A stretch of DNA of 64,000 nucleotides from an uncultured Saprospirales bacterium (lineage in GTDB: Bacteria; Bacteroidota; Bacteroidia; Chitinophagales; Saprospiraceae). The stretch spans positions 1 through 64,000 of the forward strand of contig CALMIR010000142.1 of NCBI GenBank assembly GCA_937864265.1, read 5' to 3'. Shown here in pieces: positions 16,466 to 25,200 of this stretch (position 1 is the stretch's first letter; each line of letters starts with the position of its first letter). The notes under the pieces are model-generated. The model did not search any database. It was given only the letters and a program-made list of their open reading frames with translations, and had not been told where the DNA came from. Made by a program: the position numbers and the translations under genes.

Positions 16466-17371
16466 CTAAGTTTTTCTCGATTTTCGAAATGTGGCGGGCG
16501 ATTGTTGGGTGTGTTTTTTAAAAAAACGACTAAAATGGGTAGGTTCACTAAAACCCAATTGGTAAGCAATTTCTTTGGAGGAAAAAGCCGTGCTGATCAA
16601 TAGTGATTTGGCAACTGAAAGGGTGCGCTTTGAAATCCAATCGTTAACGGTTCTGCCGGTTTTACTTTTTATCACTGAATTCAAATAATTGGGGTGCAGG
16701 TTCATTTTTTCTGCAAGATATTGCACTTGTAATTTGACCTCGTGTCGGTCGTTTCCCAGTATTTTTTTAAACTCCGCTTCTAAAAGCCTTTTGAAAGATT
16801 TCACTATTTGGGAATCCCTATTCCCTTCTTCTATTGGATTGTATTGGGTCCAATATTTCTCCTTTATTTTGAGCAATAGCACCATCAATAGGTTGCCTAA
16901 AATTTTATTTTTATACAGCGAGGTGCTGCGGAATTCGATCAAAATTTGCTTGTATAAGGTATTAAAATCCTCAAAGTCATCGGGCGACAGTTTTTGGGGA
17001 GGAGCCTTTTCGGCAAGTAAAAAGGGAAATTCCCCGTAAATCTCTTCATGAACGTAATCGCGCAAAAACCGCTCCGTCAAGCTGATAATGTATGCCTCAC
17101 CTGATTCTACCAATTCATAAGACTTGATGTGCCCCGGATTGGTAAAATAGATGGTTTTCGAATCGAAAGGAAATTCGTGGTCGTCGAGGTAATAAACACC
17201 CGAGCCTTCTCTGGTGAGAATCAGCGAGTAGTAATCTGCACGCAAAATGGGAGATTTAAACGGTAAGTGCGGATGAATATCGGGAATGGAAAGTATCGTG
17301 AAATCTATTTCCTGCTCAACGGGTAGCCCAAGGGTTTTGTATAAATCTGAAATGTTGTGGTGGATCAGCAT
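16466..17371 (-). CDS. AraC-family transcriptional regulator
   Basis: A 301-residue regulator with an N-terminal cupin-like ligand domain (about 1-170) and a C-terminal AraC double helix-turn-helix (about 195-298). The second helix pair has the standard FSSKEIAYQLGFSEPTHFSRFFKKHTQQSP-type signature, described here by its key words AYQLGF, FSRFFK and SP.TFRK. It probably controls the aldo/keto reductase gene just downstream. The ligand is unknown. Confidence 0.9.
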   Translation of the reverse strand: MLIHHNISDLYKTLGLPVEQEIDFTILSIPDIHPHLPFKSPILRADYYSLILTREGSGVYYLDDHEFPFDSKTIYFTNPGHIKSYELVESGEAYIISLTERFLRDYVHEEIYGEFPFLLAEKAPPQKLSPDDFEDFNTLYKQILIEFRSTSLYKNKILGNLLMVLLLKIKEKYWTQYNPIEEGNRDSQIVKSFKRLLEAEFKKILGNDRHEVKLQVQYLAEKMNLHPNYLNSVIKSKTGRTVNDWISKRTLSVAKSLLISTAFSSKEIAYQLGFSEPTHFSRFFKKHTQQSPATFRKSRKT

Positions 17372-17505
17372 ATAAGCAGTAAAGGTTTTCGTGTATTAAT
17401 TTAATGCTGCTATGGCCATAGAATATTTGCAGTATATCCCAGGACCCAATCATAGCCCACTTATCCGCCATCGATCCGCCTCCTGTACCATGCATGAACA
17501 AGCAG

Positions 17506-17536
17506 GCCTCAAAGACCCTAAGTGGCTCTTTGAGGC
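17506..17536. terminator. Hairpin downstream of the tetR-like gene
   Basis: Perfect 10-bp stem GCCTCAAAGA (17506-17515) with TCTTTGAGGC (17527-17536) and an 11-base loop. It lies between the 3' end of the TetR gene and the start of the AraC gene, both on the minus strand. There is no clear T tract, so a role as terminator is only possible. Confidence 0.4.
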
Positions 17537-17598
17537 ATGAATTAACAAACCAAAGATAGGAATATTGGTGATCAAATTGATCACCCATCTACCGCTCA

Positions 17599-18294
17599 CT
17601 ATCCACTACCCAATATTCGATTGGCAAAAAACAACAGCAGTTCTTCCACCCGTTGGGGCAAGCGCTCATCGCCGGGGATATCTGTCAAGCGGGGCAAGTG
17701 TTGGGCGAAGTAGAGGTGATTATTGGCCATTTCCAATAAATTGCTGGCCAAGGCGCGGGGGTAGGGAAATTGCGGGTCGTTTTCCAGTATGATGGCGGCC
17801 AAAGCTTCGGAAAGTAATTTGTAAGACAGGAAGAAGCCTTCTGCATTTTGAGCATCAACAGCAGCATTGTGGTATGATTTCGTGCCTTCTGCTACGACTA
17901 TTCGGTGCAACACATCTTCGTCTATGAAGGCTACATCCGTATTTCTTTTAGCCGTATCCACGATGCAACTGATGGCCGTTTTTAGCTTTTCCTGTGGGTC
18001 TTTTAGGTGGTTGGTCTTCATGTCTATGCGGAAGCGCAGCCATTCCCAGTACCAATTGACGAGGTACAATAGCAGCATGTGCTTGTTTTCAAAATAGCGG
18101 TATATGGCTGGTTCTTTGCAATCGAGGCGTTCTGCCAATTTGCGGAAAGTGAAACGCTCAATGCCCATTTCATCTATCATCAGTACGCTGTGGTACAATA
18201 TTTTTCGCCCCAAAGCAGTGCGCTGAGGATTGGCTTGGTATAGTTTTTCATTGATGACCAGCTCAATGGAAAGTATAATGCCGTTCTCTTTCAT
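17599..18294 (-). CDS. TetR/AcrR-family transcriptional regulator
   Basis: A 231-residue repressor-like protein. The N-terminal DNA-binding helix-turn-helix spans about 28-72 with the typical FTFRKLAERLDCKEPAIYRYF recognition region (key residues FRKLAERL, AIYRYF). The rest is an all-helical ligand domain. It follows the sigma-factor gene by 11 bases on the same strand, so the two are likely co-transcribed. The ligand and targets are unknown. Confidence 0.9.
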   Translation of the reverse strand: MKENGIILSIELVINEKLYQANPQRTALGRKILYHSVLMIDEMGIERFTFRKLAERLDCKEPAIYRYFENKHMLLLYLVNWYWEWLRFRIDMKTNHLKDPQEKLKTAISCIVDTAKRNTDVAFIDEDVLHRIVVAEGTKSYHNAAVDAQNAEGFFLSYKLLSEALAAIILENDPQFPYPRALASNLLEMANNHLYFAQHLPRLTDIPGDERLPQRVEELLLFFANRILGSG

Positions 18295-18305
18295 GGCAAC
18301 AGATT

Positions 18306-18839
18306 TTAGTTTAACATTTGTCCCAGACTAGTAGAAGCGTAGCGTTGTCGCAATGATTCTTGCAAGCGTCTGCGCGCAAAAAAGATGCGGCTTTTGACCG
18401 TTCCTAAGGGAATGGCTAAAGTTTCGGCTATTTCTTCGTATTTGTAGCCTTCGTAGTGCATGACAAAAGGGATCTTCATCCAATCATCCAGATTTTCTAC
18501 CAACTGAATCAACTCCTCCATTGTGGTAGAGGCTTCTCCGTCGTTGCCGACCTGGATGTTGGATGAATTGATGAAATAGGTGTTATCTGTGTTATCGTTG
18601 AGGGTCTGTCGCCTTTTTTTTTGGCGGTAATTGTTGATGAATGTATTGCGCATAATGGTCATCAGCCAGGCTCGCAAGTTGGTTTGAGGTTGGTACAGGT
18701 TCTTGTACTTAAAAGCCTTATAAGCTGTCTCCTGCAACAAATCGCGGGCATCTTCTTCATCTCTGGTCAGATGGATGGCAAAATTGAGCAAACCTTTTTG
18801 GAGGCCGTCAAAAGCGGAATTGAATTCAATAGTTGACAT
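18306..18839 (-). CDS. ECF-type RNA polymerase sigma factor
   Basis: A 177-residue sigma-70 family factor with region 2 at about 12-75 (ARDLLQETAYKAFKY, LRAWLMTIMRNTFIN) and region 4 at about 110-165 (MHYEGYKYEEIAETLAIPLG, then TVKSRIFFARRRL). No anti-sigma gene is adjacent. Instead a TetR regulator follows 11 bases downstream. A TATATTTG element lies 52 bases upstream of the start codon. Its regulon is unknown. Confidence 0.92.
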   Translation of the reverse strand: MSTIEFNSAFDGLQKGLLNFAIHLTRDEEDARDLLQETAYKAFKYKNLYQPQTNLRAWLMTIMRNTFINNYRQKKRRQTLNDNTDNTYFINSSNIQVGNDGEASTTMEELIQLVENLDDWMKIPFVMHYEGYKYEEIAETLAIPLGTVKSRIFFARRRLQESLRQRYASTSLGQMLN

Positions 18840-18890
18840 AAGCTCATATTAGTTTTAGTTACAAAAATGATAGCTTTACTATCTTTAATG

Positions 18891-18898
18891 CAAATATA
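18891..18898 (-). promoter_or_regulatory. Candidate -7 element (TATATTTG) for sigma-tetR unit
   Basis: On the minus strand the sequence reads TATATTTGC, a full match to TAnnTTTG, 52 bases before the sigma-factor ATG. No convincing -33 element is seen. Confidence 0.5.
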
Positions 18899-19005
18899 AC
18901 AAACTTTTGTGTAAGTAGTTTATTTTTTTCATTTTTTTTTTGACCATTTGCAAAAGGCTGCCTACCGATAGAAAAGTGTTATATTGGCGGACGAATTTCA
19001 TAAAA

Positions 19006-19818
19006 ATGAAAGAGTTTATTTATCAAGGTGCTTCTATTGCTTATCACACCAAGGGAAAGGGGGAAGTGATTTTGCTATTGCATGGTTTTTGTGAAGACAG
19101 CGGTATTTGGGAAGAATTTCAAACCGAAATACTGGAAGAAGGCCACCGAGTCGTGCGCATAGATCTACCAGGTTTTGGCCAATCGGCTGCCATAAACCCT
19201 ATCAGCATAGAAGAAATGGCCGATTTGGTAAAAGCCTTAATGGATCATTTGCAAATAGCGCAGTTTATTTTCATAGGCCATTCTATGGGCGGTTACATTG
19301 CACTAGCCTTTGCCCAAAAATATCCCTCCTATTTGAAAGGGCTGGGCTTGTTCCATTCTCAGCCTTATGCAGACAGTGAAGAAAAAAAAGCCAATCGCAA
19401 AAAGAGCATTGAGTTTATTCAAAGGCAGGGAACCATTCTATTTGTCAAGCAATTGATTCCCAACCTCTTTGCGGAAGCCTTTGTCAAAAGCAACTCTTTC
19501 CTGCTGGATAAGTTGGTGTACCGCGCAACCCAATACCCGGCGGAAGGCATTATGGCCGCTCAGCAGGCGATGATCGACCGGGTAGATCACAGCGAAACAC
19601 TTGCTCGTGTAAACTGTCCGGTACTATTTATAGTAGGCAAGGAAGACAAAGCCATTCCTTCTGAAAATAGCATGGAACAACTGCACCTGCCTCAGGATGC
19701 CAGCATACACGTACTGGAAAAAGTAGGACACATGGGTATGTTTGAAGCGAAAAGAAGCTGCCAAACGGCTATTAAAAATTTTGCAGCCTATTGTAGGCAA
19801 AAAACCAGTGGCGCATGA
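19006..19818 (+). CDS. Alpha/beta hydrolase
   Basis: A serine hydrolase of the alpha/beta fold, 270 residues from the ATG at 19006. The oxyanion motif is LLHGFCEDSGIW (about 25-35), the nucleophile elbow GHSMGG places Ser93, and the acid and His follow in LFIVGKEDKAIP and VGHMGM. The substrate is unknown. The stop overlaps the start of the PrsW-like gene by four bases (ATGA), indicating translational coupling. An in-frame ATG at 18940 would add 22 residues before the fold begins. Confidence 0.9.
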   Translation: MKEFIYQGASIAYHTKGKGEVILLLHGFCEDSGIWEEFQTEILEEGHRVVRIDLPGFGQSAAINPISIEEMADLVKALMDHLQIAQFIFIGHSMGGYIALAFAQKYPSYLKGLGLFHSQPYADSEEKKANRKKSIEFIQRQGTILFVKQLIPNLFAEAFVKSNSFLLDKLVYRATQYPAEGIMAAQQAMIDRVDHSETLARVNCPVLFIVGKEDKAIPSENSMEQLHLPQDASIHVLEKVGHMGMFEAKRSCQTAIKNFAAYCRQKTSGA

Positions 19819-20498
19819 TCGCCCAGATTCTTATTTTGCTTTTGGCCATTGTACCCGGGTTATTGATATGCTGGTATATTTATAAACTGGACAAGTACGA
19901 GAAAGAACCCACTTGGCCCTTGATAATCGCTTTTTTCATTGGCGTGCTTCTTACACTACCAGCTTTCAAAATCGAGGCTTGGGCCAGTCAATCGGGCTGG
20001 GATGAAACCGCATATGTGGGAACTGCACTTCTGGCTTCATTTATTGTGGTTGCACTCACCGAAGAGGCGTTGAAATACCTGGCGCTAAGGATATATCCGA
20101 CCCAGCAGTCGTTTTTTAATGAGCCGATGGATGGCATTGTTTATGCCGTTATGCTTGGGATGGGATTTGCTACGGTAGAAAACATCATTTACGCTGTGCG
20201 ATACGGTATTGAGACCACCGTTTTGCGCAACCTGACTGCGGTGCCCGCCCATGCTGCATTCGCAATAATCATGGGTTATTTCATCGGTTTGGCTAAATTT
20301 TCAAAGGAAGGGCGGCAATTGAAATGGAGTTTGGGTTTGCTTATCCCCTTTCTGTTGCACGGCACCTATGACTTTTTCATCTTACAGGAAATCTACGATG
20401 GCCTGATGATTCTCGCACTTTTTACTTTGGGTTATAGTCTGTACCTGTCTCGCCGCCTGGTGCTGTTGCATCAGGAGAATTCCCCGTTTCACGACTGA
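19815..20498 (+). CDS. PrsW-family intramembrane metalloprotease
   Basis: A 227-residue multi-pass membrane protein with the PrsW motifs: EEALK (Glu83-Glu84), FATVEN (Glu122), a membrane His146 and HGTYD (182-186), which form the predicted metal site. In Bacillus PrsW cleaves the anti-sigma factor RsiW. No anti-sigma factor is nearby, but an ECF sigma gene lies about 1 kb away on the other strand. It overlaps the upstream hydrolase gene by 4 bases. Its last 77 bases are antisense to the end of the MazG-like gene. Confidence 0.88.
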   Translation: MIAQILILLLAIVPGLLICWYIYKLDKYEKEPTWPLIIAFFIGVLLTLPAFKIEAWASQSGWDETAYVGTALLASFIVVALTEEALKYLALRIYPTQQSFFNEPMDGIVYAVMLGMGFATVENIIYAVRYGIETTVLRNLTAVPAHAAFAIIMGYFIGLAKFSKEGRQLKWSLGLLIPFLLHGTYDFFILQEIYDGLMILALFTLGYSLYLSRRLVLLHQENSPFHD

Positions 20499-20829
20499 GT
20501 TTGGGGTTGTTGGCATGCCGCTCAGCATCGCGTTGCGTCTTTTTTTCAAGGTTGCGCTGTAGGGCCGTTGTCAGATCAACACCCGTTTGATTGGCCAGGC
20601 AGATCAAAACGAACAACACATCGGCCATCTCGTCGGCCAGATTTTCGGAAGCACGGGCTTCATCATCGCTGGCTTTGAAGGATTGCTCACCGTACAGCCG
20701 TGACATGAGCCGGGCTACTTCGCCCACTTCTTCCATCAAAATGGCCATATTGGTCAATTCGCTGTAATAGCGCACTCCTATGGTGTTTATCCACTGGTCA
20801 ACCGTTTTTTGTGCATCTGTCAGCGTCAT
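20422..20829 (-). CDS. MazG-like nucleotide pyrophosphohydrolase
   Basis: A 135-residue protein of the MazG/iMazG superfamily, which hydrolyses non-canonical or surplus NTPs to NMPs. The metal motif is EEVGE (about 33-37) with the partner helix ENLADEMADVL. The family core ends near residue 110. The remaining ~25 residues (rich in N, T, G, P) are encoded antisense to the last codons of the PrsW gene. Its start overlaps the dtd stop by one base, so dtd and this gene form a unit. Confidence 0.85.
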   Translation of the reverse strand: MTLTDAQKTVDQWINTIGVRYYSELTNMAILMEEVGEVARLMSRLYGEQSFKASDDEARASENLADEMADVLFVLICLANQTGVDLTTALQRNLEKKTQRDAERHANNPKLSRETGNSPDATAPGGETGTDYNPK

Positions 20830-21281
20830 TATTCTTTGTTTTTGGAATCCATTAAAATGGTTACCGGGCCGTCGTTGAGCAACTGCACTTTCATATCGGC
20901 ACCAAAGACCCCCGTTTTTACAGATAGGCCGCTGATGGCTTCCAGGCGTTTTACGAAAGTTTCATACATCGGTATGGCAAAGTCAGGTTTGGCAGCTCGT
21001 ATGTACGAGGGTCGATTGCCCTTTTTGGTGCTGGCATGCAAGGTAAATTGGCTCACCACCAGCAATTCACCGTCAATATCTTGCACCGAGCGATTCATCA
21101 CGCCCTGCTCATCGTTGAATACCCGTAACTGGCTGATTTTTTTGCACAACCAGTCGATGTCTTCTTCCTGGTCGGCATCTTCTATGCCTAGCAAAATGAG
21201 GAGTCCCGACCCAATGGCCGAGTGGATATGGCCATCGATGGTGACGGATGCCTGGGTAACTCGCTGTAAGACAGTTCTCAT
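20829..21281 (-). CDS. dtd: D-aminoacyl-tRNA deacylase Dtd
   Basis: Cytoplasmic proofreading enzyme that removes D-amino acids (and Gly from tRNA-Ala) wrongly loaded on tRNA. The 150-residue length is standard. Both family motifs are visible: SQFTL (about 76-80) and the cross-subunit Gly-cisPro motif as NDGPVT near the C terminus. It overlaps the MazG-like gene by one base; the two act as housekeeping sanitation enzymes. Confidence 0.95.
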   Translation of the reverse strand: MRTVLQRVTQASVTIDGHIHSAIGSGLLILLGIEDADQEEDIDWLCKKISQLRVFNDEQGVMNRSVQDIDGELLVVSQFTLHASTKKGNRPSYIRAAKPDFAIPMYETFVKRLEAISGLSVKTGVFGADMKVQLLNDGPVTILMDSKNKE

Positions 21282-21446
21282 TTTTTCCCGATATTATTTT
21301 GCGTCAAGCTGGCCAAAGATAGGCAAATTGGGATTTCTTTAATAACTTTTGCGCAAGCGGGCAACAGCTCCATTGGGCAATATTACACTGACAAAAATCA
21401 ACCCACCCACTGACTTTCCTCATCTATGTTGCATGCAAGTAAGGAT

Positions 21447-21559
21447 TAAATTTGTGGTCTAATGCTAGGTCAATTGGGTGTTCAATCGTAGTTGTCGATC
21501 CACTTTTTTAGGATCGACTATGCTGTCGCCTCGAATTATCGGGGCGACAGTTTTTTTTT
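21447..21559 (+). ncRNA. Candidate short RNA or leader upstream of yjbQ
   Basis: A TAAATTTG -7-like element (21447-21454) is followed by about 40 bases and then by two adjacent perfect 8-bp hairpins. The first is GTCGATCC/GGATCGAC (21494-21501, 21511-21518). The second is CTGTCGCC/GGCGACAG (21523-21530, 21543-21550), with nine Ts at 21551-21559. This could be a ~100-nt small RNA, or an attenuator in front of the yjbQ ATG at 21602. No open frame is present. The call rests on promoter-like and terminator-like signals only. Confidence 0.45.
21523..21559 (+). terminator. Intrinsic terminator upstream of yjbQ
   Basis: An 8-bp GC-rich stem with a 12-base loop is followed directly by nine Ts. It is oriented for the plus strand, although no plus-strand protein gene ends nearby (PrsW ends a kilobase upstream). 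See the candidate RNA at 21447-21559. Confidence 0.8.
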
Positions 21560-21601
21560 GGAACTAATGGATAACTCATGGGTTATATCAGAAAATAGAC
21601 G

Positions 21602-22012
21602 ATGATTGTTCAAACAGAATTCACCCTACCCCCCTACCCGCGAGGCTACCATATTGTTACTGCTATCGTTATGCGTCAGTTGCCCAATTTACCCGAAACG
21701 GGCTTGCTGCACTTGTTCATCAAACACACCTCCGCCGCCTTGGCGATCAATGAGAATGCCGATCCAGATGTCCTGACCGATTTTGAAAGCATCTTCAACC
21801 ACATCGTGCCAGAAAACCTGCCTTTTTTGCAACATACCATCGAAGGCACAGACGATATGCCTGCTCATATCAAAGCAGCCATGATTGGTTCGTCTATTTC
21901 GATTCCAATTACCAATGGCCGTTTAAACCTGGGTACCTGGCAAGGTATTTACTTGTGCGAATTCCGCAATCGGGCGAGCGGGCGAACGCTGGTGGCGACA
22001 ATTTGGGGGTAA
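21602..22012 (+). CDS. YjbQ family protein (UPF0047)
   Basis: A 136-residue protein of the YjbQ/UPF0047 family, described as a secondary thiamine-phosphate synthase activity. Typical motifs are LFIKHTSAAL (His42) with INENAD, HIVPEN, IEGTDDMPAHIKA and the terminal GTWQGIYLCEFRN. The physiological role is unclear. It starts 42 bases after a strong terminator-like hairpin, so read-through or its own promoter must supply expression. Confidence 0.9.
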   Translation: MIVQTEFTLPPYPRGYHIVTAIVMRQLPNLPETGLLHLFIKHTSAALAINENADPDVLTDFESIFNHIVPENLPFLQHTIEGTDDMPAHIKAAMIGSSISIPITNGRLNLGTWQGIYLCEFRNRASGRTLVATIWG

Positions 22013-22078
22013 AAGTTAGAGAAAAGCGAGGCAAAGTTTGTGGTTTCAAGTTTCAAACGAGGTTAAAGCTATGTTTTG

Positions 22079-22118
22079 TTTCTGGTTTCTGGTTTCATAT
22101 GAAACTAGAAACCAGAAA
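22079..22118. repeat. 20-bp-arm inverted repeat of GTTTCTGG/CCAGAAAC type
   Basis: The arms 22079-22098 and 22099-22118 pair with one mismatch and no loop (centre CATATG). It lies between the convergent yjbQ and T9SS-protein genes. It shares the GGTTTCTGGTTTC theme with the window start (about 49-75) and the element after fabG (63937-63989). It may act as a terminator-like structure or as a dispersed repeat. Confidence 0.75.
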
Positions 22119-22130
22119 CCCGATTCACAT

Positions 22131-25040
22131 CTACTCTACCACCAACTTTACCCTACCAATCAGCCCTTCGTTGACCACCACTTGCAACCAATAGATACCG
22201 GAAGGCAGTGCTTCTACATCTATAGCGAACGTATTGTCCGACACAAGCCTTTCCTCGAGCAAACGGCTATTGGCATCGTAAAGGCGCATTCGGCCCTGCC
22301 ATACTTCTAAATCCTGTACGGCCAACCATATTACTTTATTGGAAGGGTTGGGATAGGCGGCCAATGATATTTTTTTCAATTGAAAAGGTGGATTCCCTTC
22401 ATTGCTCACTGCAATGAAATTTTCCGCTACTTCGTGCCAGGTAGTATTGGTGATGACCGGCTTGTTGAAATCGAAATAAATAGCGGCATTGTTAAATATT
22501 CGGCTGCCTAAGTCCACTTCGGGTTGCTGATCGATACGGAAACTGACAAAGCCATGAGAGGCCGCTTCGTTGGCGTTGCTGTCGGGTAGCATGATGTTGT
22601 CGAAATAGAAATGGAGTACATTCGCCTCGCTCAGTGTCCAACGGTAGGGATGGCTGGCAGCACCGGGTTGAACACTGGCCGGGTTGAGCAAAGCGGAAAG
22701 GGTATCGCGAATGACTACATTAAAGGCCGTATCTGTACCTGTATTTTGGAAGCGGATCAGGTATTCCAGCGAGGTATGGGGTTTGATGAAATGATCCGCT
22801 CCGTAGCCCATAGGGAAGGCCTGCTTGTCGTTGGGGTCGTATGCCCCGATACTAGCGTGGCAATCGATATCGGTGAATTCATTGGGCGGATAAATTGGAA
22901 ATTGATTAAAAAAGCCTGTGCTGAAGGGTTCGCCCTGACTTTCTACACAGCCTTCCAGGGTAACACTCACATAAGGGCTGTTGATCAGATCGGGTAAGCG
23001 CTTTGCTTCCATGCGGAAAGTGGCCCCATCGGTTGGATAGACCTGCTGCAGAGAGTCCCCGGCATTCAATTGGAAGGGGGCCAACAAATACATCACATCA
23101 TCTTCGATGACGATAAAATTGGAATTGCCCTGCATGTTGGAGCTGCCGATGTTTTTCAAGGTAAAAACGGCAGAATCACCAGCGCATCGGGCATGCAAGT
23201 CTATTTGCGCCAGCGATTGACTGCTACCGATACATAACGTATCGGGAAAAACATGGGCTTCGGTGCAATGGGTCTGCCCAAGCACGGTATTGTCGCAATC
23301 CAGGTAGGCCACGATTTGAAAACTGCCACAGGCCAAAGGCGCCACATCTCCTACGGAAAAACGGTAACTCTGACCTCCAATTGGCTCATAAGGCAAGGTG
23401 GCCGATTGGATGGATAGATAGTCGTCCAATTGTACATCTACGTAAGCATTTTCTGCCGTTTGCGTACCTGTATTGCAATAAGTGATGGTGTAAGTATTGT
23501 CAAAACAGCGGCGCAGAAAGGGCATAGCTATATCAACTTGCATCAGCGGACAAAGCTGCTGTGTCTGTATGGGCATCGACAGGGCTACCGAATCATACGG
23601 CACGGCTAAGTCAAAGCTATATTCCGGCACACAAGGCACCCAAAGATCGTTGGGCAGTATGACAGCAACCGTGTAAGCGCCGGTGTCCACAAGCAAGGAA
23701 AAATATCCTGCCGAGTCAGAGGTCGTATATTGCACCCCGTCATCACTAGTAACCTGGATGATCCATTCGGGTATCCCGGCTTCGAGCAGATCCGGTTGGC
23801 AATTGGTATTTTCATCCAGAAAAATTTGTCCATTGATCCTGTTCGTGCGGGAAAAACCCAGGCCGTCTGTTTTGATGACGAAAGCGGAGAAATCATTCAC
23901 CCCTGTTGCGATATAACCGCCATCTGGGCTTAGCTCAATTTGTCCAAACAGCATCATTTCTCCAGATATAAGCGGATCAAAAAGCCTTTCCCAAATAATA
24001 GCCCCATCGGGTGCAATTTTTGTAATGAAAGCGGTGCTGCTAGTGGGATAATAGAGGGTATATTCATCAAAAGAACCGACCATCACAAAATTGCCGTCAC
24101 TAGTCGCTTGGATGTCGCTGATTTTTGCCTGAAAATAGGCATAAAATAAATCAAAGACCAGATTGCCGTTTTCGTCTAATTCTGCCAGATAAGGACTCAA
24201 CCCGGCAAAGCCATTGACACCACCCCCGATTAAGAAATGGCCATCTGTTTTTTCTTGCACAGTCCACAATTCGTCAGAGATGCTGACCATCGTATTGTTC
24301 GTCCACAAGGTATCCAAATTGTCATCGAACCGGGTCACTTGTGCCCATGAAGCGGAGCCGTTTGTCGTTCGGCCAACTGCAATAAATCCACCGGCATTTG
24401 CGGCTTCTATGTCTTCTAATGGCGGATAAGCGGCTTCTCCCTCGAGCGCAGCTAGTTTTTCCCACAACAACTCGCCTGCGTCGGTAACTTTGATAAAATA
24501 ATTATATCGGGCGCTTGTTTCTGATTCAATGGCCAAACCGCTGATCAAAAAAGAGCCATCCGGGCAGGGTGTAAACGCTCCGGCAGAGGCTGTTTTCCCG
24601 GCAGGGTGATAGACCTGTTGCCAAAGGGTATTTCCCAAAGCATCCAGCCGCATAGCTATGATGCCAGAGGTATCCGCTCCAATATCATACAACTCATTGT
24701 AAGAGCCAACTACCAAATAATCACCATTTGTCAGCACATGAATCCCCTCCGGACGATCATTGCGAATATCGCCTTCATTGAACACCCGTTCCCATTGAAT
24801 TTGGCCGCCTGCATCGAGCTTTAGTACCCGCATGTAATTCCGAATGGCACCGGTAGGCAAATCCACCCTGCTCAATAAAACATAACCGCCATCTGGCGTG
24901 GGCTGAATTTCCCTGCCATAGCCATAACTGCCTAAACCATTGGCATCATAAGGATAGGAACGCTCCCAACCCTGGCCAAAAAGACAGGAATTACTACCAA
25001 AAACAAGTACAGAAACAATGAAAAGGTAAGCATATCTCAT
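22131..25040 (-). CDS. Secreted T9SS-sorted repeat protein (969 aa)
   Basis: Starts with a signal peptide (MRYAYLFIVSVLVFGSNS...). Residues about 25-400 contain repeated blade-like units (DGGYVLLSR, DGNFVMVGSF, DGGYIATG) like beta-propeller or delta-60 repeats. An SdrD-B-like domain follows (GQIFLDENTNCQPDLLEAGI, about 410-500), then DUF11-type immunoglobulin-like modules (FQNTGTDTAFNVVIRDTLS). The C terminus is a T9SS type A sorting domain beginning YPNPSNK and ending in VKLVVE. It is thus probably exported and anchored at or released from the cell surface. It is paralogous in architecture to the 1013-aa protein at 42276-45233. In both cases the upstream divergent neighbour is a ~470-aa helical protein. 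Confidence 0.85.
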   Translation of the reverse strand: MRYAYLFIVSVLVFGSNSCLFGQGWERSYPYDANGLGSYGYGREIQPTPDGGYVLLSRVDLPTGAIRNYMRVLKLDAGGQIQWERVFNEGDIRNDRPEGIHVLTNGDYLVVGSYNELYDIGADTSGIIAMRLDALGNTLWQQVYHPAGKTASAGAFTPCPDGSFLISGLAIESETSARYNYFIKVTDAGELLWEKLAALEGEAAYPPLEDIEAANAGGFIAVGRTTNGSASWAQVTRFDDNLDTLWTNNTMVSISDELWTVQEKTDGHFLIGGGVNGFAGLSPYLAELDENGNLVFDLFYAYFQAKISDIQATSDGNFVMVGSFDEYTLYYPTSSTAFITKIAPDGAIIWERLFDPLISGEMMLFGQIELSPDGGYIATGVNDFSAFVIKTDGLGFSRTNRINGQIFLDENTNCQPDLLEAGIPEWIIQVTSDDGVQYTTSDSAGYFSLLVDTGAYTVAVILPNDLWVPCVPEYSFDLAVPYDSVALSMPIQTQQLCPLMQVDIAMPFLRRCFDNTYTITYCNTGTQTAENAYVDVQLDDYLSIQSATLPYEPIGGQSYRFSVGDVAPLACGSFQIVAYLDCDNTVLGQTHCTEAHVFPDTLCIGSSQSLAQIDLHARCAGDSAVFTLKNIGSSNMQGNSNFIVIEDDVMYLLAPFQLNAGDSLQQVYPTDGATFRMEAKRLPDLINSPYVSVTLEGCVESQGEPFSTGFFNQFPIYPPNEFTDIDCHASIGAYDPNDKQAFPMGYGADHFIKPHTSLEYLIRFQNTGTDTAFNVVIRDTLSALLNPASVQPGAASHPYRWTLSEANVLHFYFDNIMLPDSNANEAASHGFVSFRIDQQPEVDLGSRIFNNAAIYFDFNKPVITNTTWHEVAENFIAVSNEGNPPFQLKKISLAAYPNPSNKVIWLAVQDLEVWQGRMRLYDANSRLLEERLVSDNTFAIDVEALPSGIYWLQVVVNEGLIGRVKLVVE

Positions 25041-25200
25041 GGGTAAATATTTTGATGCTACAAATATTCGCTATTATTCCTGCGGTTTCAAAGACAAAAA
25101 AGCGGATTCATCAAATGAAATGGTTTGATTTTCCCTTAAAATGCCTTTAATTTAAAGTTTCTCCAAAAAAATCATCAATCAAATTAAAATTTTAAATAAT

